Assembly (NCBI GenBank): GCA_945892775.1
Contig: CAMDDP010000021.1
Span: 1 to 52,794, forward strand
Direction: 5' to 3'
DNA length: 52,794 nucleotides
Origin: Chitinophaga pinensis
GTDB lineage: Bacteria; Bacteroidota; Bacteroidia; Chitinophagales; UBA10324
Positions 7,882-15,487 of this stretch are shown in pieces. The number at the start of each line of letters is the position of its first letter. The stretch's first letter is position 1. The notes below the pieces were generated by a model. That model did not search any database. It saw only the letters and a program-made list of their open reading frames with translations, and had not been told where the DNA came from. The translations under genes and the position numbers were made by a program.

Positions 7882-9135
7882 ATGCAATTAAAACGAGTTG
7901 TAGTTACTGGGCTTGGTGCAATTACTCCCCTTGGCAATTCTGTTGCTGATACTTGGAGTAATATGGTGAAAGGAGTAAGCGGTGCTGGGCCTATAACCTA
8001 CTTTGACACAACAAAGTTTAAAACCCGTTTTGCTTGCGAGGTTAAAAATTTTGATGCCTCATTAACATTAGATAAAAAAGAAGCCCGTCGGCTTGATCGT
8101 TTTACGCAATATGCAATTGCCGCGGCTCACGAGGCAATGCTCGATTCAGGTATTGATTCTGAAAAAGTAATTCGCCGCAGAGCCGGTGTAATTTTAGGTT
8201 CTGGCATTGGTGGCATTCAGGAAATCACAACAGAATTAGAAAGCTATTATAAAACAGGAGAAACCCCCCGCTTCAATCCTTTCTTGGTTCCAAAAATGAT
8301 TTTAGACATTGCAGCTGGACACATTTCTATTCGCTATGGATTTAACGGTCCTAATTATGCTGCCTGTTCGGCTTGTGCCACAGCAACAAATAATATTATT
8401 GATGCATTCAATCTCATTCGATTGAATAAAGCAGATATCATTATTACAGGAGGCTCCGAAGCTCCAATTACTATTCCTGCATTAGGTGGATTTTCATCGG
8501 CCAAAGCTTTGAGTGAACGCAACGATGACCCTGCAACCGCCTCACGACCATTCGACAAAGACCGCGATGGATTTGTTATTGGTGAAGGAGCAGGTGTTTT
8601 AATTTTAGAAGAGTTGGAACATGCAAAAGCAAGAGGCGCAAAAATTTACGCTGAAGTTGCCGGTGGTGGAATGAGTGGCGATGCCTACCACATTACTGCC
8701 CCTCACCCAGATGGTTTGGGTGCTCAGTATTCAATGGAAAATGCTTTTGAAGATGCAGGTATTACCCCAGATAAAATTGACTATGTAAATGTTCACGGCA
8801 CTTCCACTCCAATGGGAGATCCGATAGAATTAAAATCTGTTGCCAAAATATTTGGTGAGCATGTTTATAATTTAAGCATCAGTTCTACCAAATCAATGAC
8901 AGGTCATGGCTTGGGAGCCGCTGGTGCTTTTGAAAGTATTGCTTGTATTATGGCAATAAAAGATGGAATTATTCCCCCAACTATAAATTTATTCAATCTT
9001 GATCCTGCTATTGATTCAAGGTTAGATCTTACTCCAAATGTAGCGAAAAAGCGTGAAGTGAATTATGCGCTCAACAATACTTTTGGTTTCGGTGGGCACA
9101 ATGCCTCGGTGATATTCAAAAAACATACTGATTAA
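7882..9135 (+). CDS. fabF: beta-ketoacyl-ACP synthase II
   Basis: 417 aa condensing enzyme of fatty acid elongation. The nucleophilic Cys is in YAACSACATATNNI (about residue 163), with the two catalytic histidines in NVHGTSTPMGDPIE and TKSMTGHGLGAAGAFE. Full length, with the normal N-terminus KRVVVTGLGAITPLG. It lies in the acpP-fabF-rnc operon; its TAA stop is followed, in the same reading frame, by the rnc start after one codon. Confidence 0.97.
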   Translation: MQLKRVVVTGLGAITPLGNSVADTWSNMVKGVSGAGPITYFDTTKFKTRFACEVKNFDASLTLDKKEARRLDRFTQYAIAAAHEAMLDSGIDSEKVIRRRAGVILGSGIGGIQEITTELESYYKTGETPRFNPFLVPKMILDIAAGHISIRYGFNGPNYAACSACATATNNIIDAFNLIRLNKADIIITGGSEAPITIPALGGFSSAKALSERNDDPATASRPFDKDRDGFVIGEGAGVLILEELEHAKARGAKIYAEVAGGGMSGDAYHITAPHPDGLGAQYSMENAFEDAGITPDKIDYVNVHGTSTPMGDPIELKSVAKIFGEHVYNLSISSTKSMTGHGLGAAGAFESIACIMAIKDGIIPPTINLFNLDPAIDSRLDLTPNVAKKREVNYALNNTFGFGGHNASVIFKKHTD

Positions 9136-9138
9136 AAC

Positions 9139-9867
9139 TTGCGGCATCTTGCGCGACAAATAATAGCGGGATTATTTTCCCTGAATAAAAAGTTTCCGAA
9201 TAAAGTATATCACCTCACTGGTTTTTATCCAATCAACTCACAATTATATCATCTTGCTTTTCTGCATAGTTCGCTTGCGGCAGAATCGAATATGAGTAAC
9301 GAGCGACTAGAATATTTAGGCGATGCGGTTCTCAGTTTAGTTATTGCTGATTATTTGTTCTTAAAATTCCCATTTCGTGATGAAGGATACCTCACCGACT
9401 TGAGAAGTAAAATGGTAAGCCGAAATAATCTAAACAACATTGCTTACAAAATGGGTATTGAAGAAATACTACAATACAATAAGCAAGATTCTTTTCTCAG
9501 TCGCAAATCAATTTCGGGTAACGCTTTGGAGGCTTTGATTGGTGCAGTATATCTTGATCATGGATACCCTGGGGCTAAAAAATTTATCTTAGGTAAATTA
9601 GTGGCTCAGCACATGGATATCGAAGACCTAGAAGCTTCGGAATTTAATTATAAGAGTAAAATTTTAGAGTGGGGCCAAAAGAATGATGTAAGAATTGATT
9701 TTATTATATTGGAAGAAAGACGAACACAGAGACATAGTTTATATAAAATTGCATTGATGGTGAATGGTGTTGAATCAGGTATAGGAGAAGACAACAGCAA
9801 AAAAAATGCAGAAAAAAAAGCCGCGAAAGAAGGGTTTATTAAATTAGGAATTAAGGAGAAAGGATAA
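9139..9867 (+). CDS. rnc: ribonuclease III
   Basis: 242 aa double-strand-specific endoribonuclease for rRNA and mRNA processing. The signature ERLEYLGDAVLSLVIADYLF holds the metal-binding Glu/Asp residues, and LEALIGAVYLDHG carries the second acidic site. A C-terminal dsRNA-binding domain spans about residues 170-240 (YKSKILEWGQ to KNAEKKAAKEG). No ATG or GTG exists between the in-frame fabF stop and the conserved N-terminus (HLTGFYP), so the start must be the TTG at 9139 or a non-canonical codon. It ends 2 bp from the convergent gpsA. Confidence 0.93.
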   Translation: MRHLARQIIAGLFSLNKKFPNKVYHLTGFYPINSQLYHLAFLHSSLAAESNMSNERLEYLGDAVLSLVIADYLFLKFPFRDEGYLTDLRSKMVSRNNLNNIAYKMGIEEILQYNKQDSFLSRKSISGNALEALIGAVYLDHGYPGAKKFILGKLVAQHMDIEDLEASEFNYKSKILEWGQKNDVRIDFIILEERRTQRHSLYKIALMVNGVESGIGEDNSKKNAEKKAAKEGFIKLGIKEKG

Positions 9868-9869
9868 AA

Positions 9870-10868
9870 CTATTTTAATCTCTCAGTCAGTAATCTAATC
9901 TCAAGCATTGGCGAAAATTTTTGATATAGAATATTATATGTGGCCTGGGCAATAGGCATTTCAACTTTATATTTTTTATTCACTTCGTTTATGCAAGCAG
10001 TCGCATAGTATCCTTCTGCCACCATGCTCATTTCCAATTGTGCTGATTTAACTGAGTACCCCTTACCCACCATATTTCCAAAAGTTCGATTACGACTAAA
10101 CTGCGAGTAAGCTGTCACTAATAAATCACCGAGGTAAGCTGAATCCTTTATGTCACGGTTAATTGGATGAACAGCTTTTACAAACCGCTCTATTTCTTCA
10201 ATAGCATTACTGATGAGTACCGCCTGAAAATTATCGCCATAACCCAAGCCATTACAGATTCCAGAAGTAATTGCATAAACATTTTTTAAAACTGCAGAAT
10301 ACTCGGTACCGAAAATATCGTCGCTCGTATTCGTTTTCATGTAACGACAGTGCAAGAGATCTGCAATTTTTTGAGCATTTGAAACATCTGGGCACGAAAT
10401 GGTGAGATAGGAAAGTTTTTCGAGCGCCACCTCTTCAGCATGACACGGCCCACTAATAACAACAAACTTATTATTAGGAACATAGTATTGCTTTTGAAAA
10501 AAATCGGCCACCACCACATTGTCGCTAGGAATCATTCCCTTTACAGCAGATACAATTATCTTATTTTTAAAATCCTGCTGATGAAGCACACTCAAAGTCT
10601 CCTTTACAAAGGCAGAAGGTATAGCTAGAAAAATAATATCCGCTTTTCTGACAGTGTCAATCAAATCATCTTGAATATTAATTAACTCTTTCTCAAAAAA
10701 AATTGAACTGATATAATGCAAATTATTCCCATGATCTTTCAATGACTTACGAATATCCGCATTACGAATCCACCAATTAACAATATTCTTGTTTTCAATA
10801 AGCACTTTTACAAGTGCAGTAGCCCAGCTTCCGCCACCAATCATTGCCACTTTGAGATTGCTGCTCAT
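9870..10868 (-). CDS. gpsA: NAD(P)H-dependent glycerol-3-phosphate dehydrogenase
   Basis: 332 aa. It reduces dihydroxyacetone phosphate to sn-glycerol 3-phosphate, the backbone of membrane phospholipids. The Rossmann loop is AMIGGGSWATALVKVL at the N-terminus, the substrate loop is VISGPCHAEEVA near residue 140, and the catalytic Lys lies in AVLKNVYAITSGICNGLGYGDN near 190. Full length and cytoplasmic. A -7-like box (TATGTTCGC, 10892-10900) lies 23 nt upstream. Confidence 0.95.
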   Translation of the reverse strand: MSSNLKVAMIGGGSWATALVKVLIENKNIVNWWIRNADIRKSLKDHGNNLHYISSIFFEKELINIQDDLIDTVRKADIIFLAIPSAFVKETLSVLHQQDFKNKIIVSAVKGMIPSDNVVVADFFQKQYYVPNNKFVVISGPCHAEEVALEKLSYLTISCPDVSNAQKIADLLHCRYMKTNTSDDIFGTEYSAVLKNVYAITSGICNGLGYGDNFQAVLISNAIEEIERFVKAVHPINRDIKDSAYLGDLLVTAYSQFSRNRTFGNMVGKGYSVKSAQLEMSMVAEGYYATACINEVNKKYKVEMPIAQATYNILYQKFSPMLEIRLLTERLK

Positions 10869-11010
10869 TTTATTTGCATCGGTTTAATGAAGCGAACATA
10901 AGCAACCAATTTGAGAATTTGAAGAATCGGAATCTGAATTCTGATAATACAGCATTCACTTTACTCCTGATTTTTAGTGTTTTCTTAAAAACAGAAAACA
11001 GGAAAAGTTT

Positions 11011-11628
11011 TTATGGTTTTGTATAAAAAACCTGTCGAACATAAAGCGTTTTTCCAACATGAATTTTTACAATTAAGGCTCCGGATGGCACCGAATTATC
11101 AATTGTAAATACTTCGTTGACCAATCCACTTATTTTTTGCGGGGTGCGACGCTCAATCACATCGCCTTGCCGATTTACGATTTCCAATTTTGTGGTTCCT
11201 AATTCCATAGATGGTATTTCGAATTTCACTTCGAAGACACCGGATGTTTGTTTAGGCGATATGAAAATCAAATCGTGAGAATCTTCTTTCAATTTGCCCA
11301 AAGCATTTACTTTCTTATTAAGCATACTAGCTATTAAATCTTTATCGGTTAAAAGGTGGCTTTTATCTTCAGATTTAATACCTATGAGGCTTGAATGATT
11401 ATTAACCAAACTATCACCTCGGTCAATATTTGGTGCCGTATAAAGCGAATCAATTTTATTTTTAGTACTTGCTTTTGCATCACTACTATTGGACATATCT
11501 TTTGCGAAAAAGAACAGCCCGACAATCATTAATGCCATAGAAAACCCCACTCCTGATAATTGCAGGGTGCGTTTAACAGATATGACCTGTTTTACTTTTA
11601 CTGTAGTTTTTAAATTTAGTCTTCCCAT
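11011..11628 (-). CDS. membrane-anchored protein with a C-terminal T9SS-sorting-like beta domain, unknown function
   Basis: 205 aa. A basic N-terminus (about 20 residues) precedes one membrane helix (LSGVGFSMALMIVGLFFFA, ~24-42), then a polar low-complexity linker. The last ~80 residues read like a small beta sandwich: KFEIPSMELGTTKLEIVNRQ, then VFTIDNSVPSGALIVKIHVG and YVRQVFYTKP. This layout resembles the T9SS type A C-terminal domain, but the IYPNP opening is missing and the basic N-terminus is not a typical cleavable signal. I infer an inner-membrane protein with the domain in the periplasm. No function can be named. It stands alone between gpsA and rfaE2. Confidence 0.6.
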   Translation of the reverse strand: MGRLNLKTTVKVKQVISVKRTLQLSGVGFSMALMIVGLFFFAKDMSNSSDAKASTKNKIDSLYTAPNIDRGDSLVNNHSSLIGIKSEDKSHLLTDKDLIASMLNKKVNALGKLKEDSHDLIFISPKQTSGVFEVKFEIPSMELGTTKLEIVNRQGDVIERRTPQKISGLVNEVFTIDNSVPSGALIVKIHVGKTLYVRQVFYTKP

Positions 11629-11660
11629 TATTGTAGAATAATATGGGGTCTTCTACTTAT

Positions 11661-11678
11661 AAAACCTTAAAAGGTTTT
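11661..11678. promoter_or_regulatory. short dyad (AAAACCTT-AA-AAGGTTTT), candidate operator
   Basis: An 8-bp perfect inverted repeat with a 2-bp centre lies 33-50 bp upstream of the ATG of the 205-aa membrane protein gene. The tight centre makes a protein-binding dyad more likely than an RNA hairpin. No regulator is known. Confidence 0.3.
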
Positions 11679-11779
11679 GAGCTATTTAAAAGGAGAGTTG
11701 TCTATGATAAATTTAGCTTGACAAATTACCCTTAGATAAATTTTTCCTACACTTTAGGGTTTTATAAAAAGATATAAAA

Positions 11780-12268
11780 CTAGCTTTTTTTAATTTTTTC
11801 TTCAATTAAAGTAGTACTAAAACCATTTAAGATCGGAACTGATTCTACTTTTCCGCCAGAAGCAATTACCTCTTTTGAACCAATAATTTGTTCAATTGAA
11901 TAATCACCCCCTTTTACCAAAACATTGGGCTGAATAAATTTTATAAGTTGCAACGGGGTTTCCTCTTCAAAAAGAATTACAGCATCCACACAATTCATAC
12001 TAGCTAAAACAAGTGCCCGTGAATCCTGTTGTTGAATGGGGCGCCCTGACTTTAATTTAGAAATTGAATTGTCAGCATTTAAACCAACAATTAATTTACT
12101 GCCAAAATCAGCCGCAGCAACTAAAGTTTGGATGTGACCGGCATGCAAAATATCAAAGCACCCGTTTGTGAATACAATTTTATGCGAAAGCAATTGCCAT
12201 ATGTGAATGAGCTTTGATAGCTCTTCCATTGAAACAATTTTCTTTTGAATGATATCAAGCCGACTCAT
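11780..12268 (-). CDS. rfaE2: D-glycero-beta-D-manno-heptose 1-phosphate adenylyltransferase
   Basis: 162 aa nucleotidyltransferase that adenylylates heptose 1-phosphate for ADP-heptose, a lipopolysaccharide core precursor. The HxGH active site is in FTNGCFDILHAGHIQTLV and the second conserved block is NADNSISKLKSGRPIQ. It matches the C-terminal half of the fused E. coli HldE. The ATG at 12268 (MSRLDIIQKK) is preferred: the frame extends to 12328, but that extension is hydrophobic and lies inside the upstream gene. It overlaps the flippase-like gene by 14 nt. Confidence 0.9.
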   Translation of the reverse strand: MSRLDIIQKKIVSMEELSKLIHIWQLLSHKIVFTNGCFDILHAGHIQTLVAAADFGSKLIVGLNADNSISKLKSGRPIQQQDSRALVLASMNCVDAVILFEEETPLQLIKFIQPNVLVKGGDYSIEQIIGSKEVIASGGKVESVPILNGFSTTLIEEKIKKS

Positions 12269-13274
12269 CTGATTTTGATTTCCGATTATAAAAAGGCAAA
12301 ATAATAAAACATAAACTTCCAAACACAATTACCGCTATTGTTTGTGCTCCATGACAAATAGTTGCAAATGAAAATCCATCCTGCTGACTCAATCCATAAA
12401 CCATCATAGTTTGAGTAACGATATAATGATAGGCACCGATTCCGCCTTGAACAGGAACAATAAATCCAAGCCCACCAAAAATCATAATGGTAATTCCTTG
12501 GAGCATATTCATGTGAGAAGAAAAATAAAAGCAGAAAAAACAGAAGTAGGCCATCAATGTATAACACCCCCAAAGAATAAAAGTATGGACAATGAACCAT
12601 TCCTTACTTTTTAGTTTGCGAATGGTATTTAATCCTTCTATAAATCCTTTTAGCACCTCAATCAACTTTTGATAAAATTTTGTTGTTCGGAAATGCATTA
12701 CAAATCGCCAAATGATAAAAACAAACAAAGCAACTACAATAAAAATAATTAGGTAAACCTCCGTGCCCATATCCATCAACCCTATAATTTTATTGGAAAA
12801 TGGATGTAAAAAATTATCCATTACAAAAGTCGAAAGCAACCCAAATTGAGCCAACACCACCAATAGTAAAATTATTAAAAGCGATAGAACATCAACGACC
12901 CTTTCAGCTACAACAGTTCCCAGTAATGATTGAACAGGAATTTTTTCATACCGATTCAAAACCGTACATCGAGTAATTTCTCCAATACGGGGAACCGCCA
13001 AATTTGCTAAATAACCTATGAATACTGCTGCAAATGTATTCATCAACTTAGGTCTATATCCAATTGGATGAATAAGCATATTCCATCTAACAGCTCTTGA
13101 AATATTACTAATCAACGCAAAAAATAATGCTGGAATTAGCCACCAATAATTTGCTTTTAAAAGAGTTTCTTTAATGGCATTAATATCCTGGCCACGAAAT
13201 GCCCACCAGAAAAAGAAAATTCCAATGGCAAGAAAAAATAAAAGTTTAAGTGCTGAAAGTAATTGAACCTTCAT
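12255..13274 (-). CDS. lysylphosphatidylglycerol synthase transmembrane-domain family (flippase-like) protein
   Basis: 339 aa, with about eight hydrophobic helices. The family pattern is visible: SNISRAVRWNMLIHPIGYRP, then NTFAAVFIGYLANLAVPRIGEITR and the VPVQGGIGAYHYIVTQTM block near the C-terminus. It corresponds to the membrane half of MprF-type proteins (COG0392/UPF0104) without a synthase domain; some members flip lipids, but the substrate here is unknown. It abuts panD by one base and overlaps rfaE2, so panC-panD-this gene-rfaE2 form one minus-strand operon. The rfaE2 link suggests envelope lipid or LPS work. Confidence 0.85.
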   Translation of the reverse strand: MKVQLLSALKLLFFLAIGIFFFWWAFRGQDINAIKETLLKANYWWLIPALFFALISNISRAVRWNMLIHPIGYRPKLMNTFAAVFIGYLANLAVPRIGEITRCTVLNRYEKIPVQSLLGTVVAERVVDVLSLLIILLLVVLAQFGLLSTFVMDNFLHPFSNKIIGLMDMGTEVYLIIFIVVALFVFIIWRFVMHFRTTKFYQKLIEVLKGFIEGLNTIRKLKSKEWFIVHTFILWGCYTLMAYFCFFCFYFSSHMNMLQGITIMIFGGLGFIVPVQGGIGAYHYIVTQTMMVYGLSQQDGFSFATICHGAQTIAVIVFGSLCFIILPFYNRKSKSDESA

Positions 13275-13624
13275 CAGTCCTTTATTCGGTTATTATCATC
13301 CGGAAAAACCAAGGCCGGCTTAAAGGATAGTGCTTCTACTTTATCAATTAGTCCGTATGAAATAACGATTACAATATCACCAACAACTGCCTTGCGAGCA
13401 GCAGGGCCATTCAAGCAAATAACTCCCGAACCCCGCTTTCCTTTTATCACATAGGTTTCAATGCGCTCACCATTATTAATATTTACTATCTGCACCTTTT
13501 CATTTTCTATAAGGTCAGCGGCATCCATTAAATTTTCATCTATAGTAATACTTCCAACATAATTAATGTCGGCTTCAGTAACCTTCACTCTGTGAATCTT
13601 CGACTTTACTACTTGAATCATCAT
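13274..13624 (-). CDS. panD: aspartate 1-decarboxylase
   Basis: 116 aa proenzyme that makes beta-alanine from aspartate for pantothenate. Self-cleavage occurs between Gly24 and Ser25 in [16 protein letters not shown], and the conserved [16 protein letters not shown] precedes it. The start at 13624 (MMIQVV) puts the cleavage site at exactly the same residue number as in E. coli PanD; the frame runs three codons further to a TTG at 13633, which I reject. A perfect -7 box sits 5 nt before this ATG. Gene neighbours panC and panD act in the same pathway. Confidence 0.95.
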   Translation of the reverse strand: MMIQVVKSKIHRVKVTEADINYVGSITIDENLMDAADLIENEKVQIVNINNGERIETYVIKGKRGSGVICLNGPAARKAVVGDIVIVISYGLIDKVEALSFKPALVFPDDNNRIKD

Positions 13625-13629
13625 GACGG

Positions 13630-13638
13630 GCAAAAGTA
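13630..13638 (-). promoter_or_regulatory. -7 box (TACTTTTGC) five nt before panD
   Basis: Perfect TAnnTTTGC match ending 5 nt upstream of the panD ATG, which predicts a leaderless or nearly leaderless transcript. No good -33 element is seen. Confidence 0.4.
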
Positions 13639-13680
13639 AAATTTATCAGTAAAAACCATAACTAAAAGAAATAGATTAGT

Positions 13681-14532
13681 TTAAGAAAGAATAATATTAT
13701 CAATCAGCCTCACTCCTTCGACCACAATAGCGACTAAAATAATCGAATGTTTTTTTTCAATAAAAATTTCAATCGGCTGCAAGGTTTCAAGCTCACACAC
13801 TTCTAAATATTCAATATTTGAATCAGAAATTTTTCCAAGTCTTTTGATTCCTTCGTCCCTTAAAGCTTTAACAGAATTGAATTCATTCCTGTTTTCTTTT
13901 AAAAAAAATAAAGTCTTAAAAATAAGCGCTGAATTATCCCAAGCCGACTCACTCAAACGAACATTTCTTGAACTCATCGCCAAGCCACTTGCTTCACGAA
14001 TAATTTCACAAACATCTATTTGGGTTGAAATATTTTCAATTTCAATCATTTTGCGAATAACTTGTATCTGCTGAAAATCTTTTCTACCAAGATATAAAAT
14101 TTCAGGCTTTACTTTTTTCAATAAACGATACACCACATTGGCCACTCCTTGAAAATGACCTGGCCGAGAGGCCGCTTCTAACACTTTATCATAGTAACCT
14201 AAATCATATTTTTTTAAAAATGGCTTGCCCTTAGGATAAATTTCCTCAGCATCGGGCAAATACAAAACCGTACAATCAGCTTTCAAAAGCATTTCTATAT
14301 CCTGCTCAATAGGTCGCGGATATTTCTCTAAATCTTTGGGATCGTTAAACTGAGTGGGATTTACAAAAATACTGCAAACAACAACATCACATTCGGCCCT
14401 TGCCTTTTCTATTAATGAAATATGACCGCGATGCAGCGCCCCCATTGTTGGAACAAATCCAATTTTCTTCCTTTTATTTTTTTCTTTTTGAAGAAAATCA
14501 TTCAGTTGTTTTTCTAATTTAAACTGATACAT
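13681..14532 (-). CDS. panC: pantothenate synthetase
   Basis: 283 aa ATP-dependent ligase joining pantoate and beta-alanine. The HxGH-type nucleotide site is in GFVPTMGALHRGHISLIEKA, followed by SIFVNPTQFNDPKDLEKYPR, and by LYLGRKDFQQIQVIRKM and the ASGLAMSSRNVRLS (KMSKS-like) loop. It is full length. It is transcribed toward panD and divergent from the glycogen-synthase-like gene across a 136-bp promoter region. Confidence 0.96.
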   Translation of the reverse strand: MYQFKLEKQLNDFLQKEKNKRKKIGFVPTMGALHRGHISLIEKARAECDVVVCSIFVNPTQFNDPKDLEKYPRPIEQDIEMLLKADCTVLYLPDAEEIYPKGKPFLKKYDLGYYDKVLEAASRPGHFQGVANVVYRLLKKVKPEILYLGRKDFQQIQVIRKMIEIENISTQIDVCEIIREASGLAMSSRNVRLSESAWDNSALIFKTLFFLKENRNEFNSVKALRDEGIKRLGKISDSNIEYLEVCELETLQPIEIFIEKKHSIILVAIVVEGVRLIDNIILS

Positions 14533-14548
14533 ATTATTAGGATTACGA

Positions 14549-14556
14549 CAAACCTA
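14549..14556 (-). promoter_or_regulatory. -7 box (TAGGTTTG) for panC
   Basis: Perfect TAnnTTTG match, 16 nt upstream of the panC ATG. The -33 region is not recognisable. Confidence 0.45.
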
Positions 14557-14634
14557 ATCTGAAATTTTAAATTGATTTCTTGGAGCTCTAAAATTTGTCT
14601 TTAACTCATTTCATTTTCACCGATTTTTTTTTAT

Positions 14635-14643
14635 TATCTTTGC
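14635..14643 (+). promoter_or_regulatory. -7 box (TATCTTTGC) for the GT5 gene-DUF4270-glmS operon
   Basis: Perfect TAnnTTTGC match, 25 nt upstream of the ATG at 14669, after a run of T residues. A convincing -33 TTG is absent. Confidence 0.55.
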
Positions 14644-14668
14644 ACACCTTTTTAAAACCCTCGGCTTA

Positions 14669-15487
14669 ATGACAAAGAAAAGAGTGTTAATTGTAGCGCA
14701 TGAAATGAAGCCTTACAATATATTAACTGAAGCAGCCACATTCGTTAATCGACTACCGGTTTACCTGCAAGAACAAGGAATGGAAATTCGCGTTTTGATG
14801 CCTCGCTTTGGTACGATTAACGAGCGCCGCCATCGCTTACACGAAGTAGTCAGACTTTCTGGAATGAATGTTATTATTGATGATGATGACAACCCATTGA
14901 TAATTAAAGTTGCCTCGTTACCAGGTGCCCGTCTTCAGGTTTATTTTCTTGATAATGAAGATTATTTCAGAAGAAAACATGTTTTTACAGATGATAGCGG
15001 TAAACTTTTTGATGATACACATGAACGGATGGCTTTCTTTTGTAAGGGAGTAATGGAAACAATTAAAAAATTCGGATGGCCACCTGATATTATTCATTGT
15101 CACGATTGGATGAGTTCATTAATTCCAATGTATTTAAAAACAGTTTATAAAAAAGATCCTGTTTTTCATGCTGCCAAAATGATTTATTCTGTATACGATA
15201 ACACCTTTAAAGAAACGCTTCATAAAGACTTTGCTAAAAAAGCTATTATTAGTAAAGAATTAATAAAAGACACTGACTTTGCTCCCTTCAAAAAGGCAAA
15301 CAATACTGCATTCAATGTTGGTGCAATTACTTATGCTGATGGGGTTATTAAAGTTGGAAAAAATTTAGATCCAGCTGTTAAAACTGCTTTGAAAACAATG
15401 AAGAAAAAACCAATTTTGGAGCAAGATCCCGACAACTATCTTGCATCCTATTTAGAGCTTTATAGATCCATGATGAACGAAAAGTGA
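14669..15487 (+). CDS. glycogen/starch synthase-like protein, GT5 N-terminal domain only
   Basis: 272 aa. The sequence follows the N-terminal (acceptor) Rossmann domain of GT5 glycogen synthases: KRVLIVAHEMKPYNILTEAATFVNRLP, MEIRVLMPRFGTINERRHRLHEV, VYFLDNEDYF, and IIHCHDWMSSLIPMYLKT. The usual ADP-glucose-binding KTGGL loop is replaced by MKPYNILTEAA, and the entire C-terminal nucleotide-sugar-binding domain of ~200 residues is absent. Such short proteins are widespread in Bacteroidota and annotated as glycogen synthase, but enzymatic activity without the second domain is doubtful. It overlaps the DUF4270 gene by 4 nt, in a known syntenic row with glmS. Confidence 0.8.
   Translation: MTKKRVLIVAHEMKPYNILTEAATFVNRLPVYLQEQGMEIRVLMPRFGTINERRHRLHEVVRLSGMNVIIDDDDNPLIIKVASLPGARLQVYFLDNEDYFRRKHVFTDDSGKLFDDTHERMAFFCKGVMETIKKFGWPPDIIHCHDWMSSLIPMYLKTVYKKDPVFHAAKMIYSVYDNTFKETLHKDFAKKAIISKELIKDTDFAPFKKANNTAFNVGAITYADGVIKVGKNLDPAVKTALKTMKKKPILEQDPDNYLASYLELYRSMMNEK

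Noticed and set aside
10978-11000. Short hairpin TGTTTTC/GAAAACA as a terminator after the 205-aa membrane protein gene
   Set aside because: A 7-bp AT-rich stem with a 9-nt loop and no U-tract in the needed direction is too weak.
12269-12328. Upstream extension of the rfaE2 frame
   Set aside because: The extra 20 residues are hydrophobic, lie inside the preceding flippase-like gene, and are not part of the family; the ATG at 12268 fits better.
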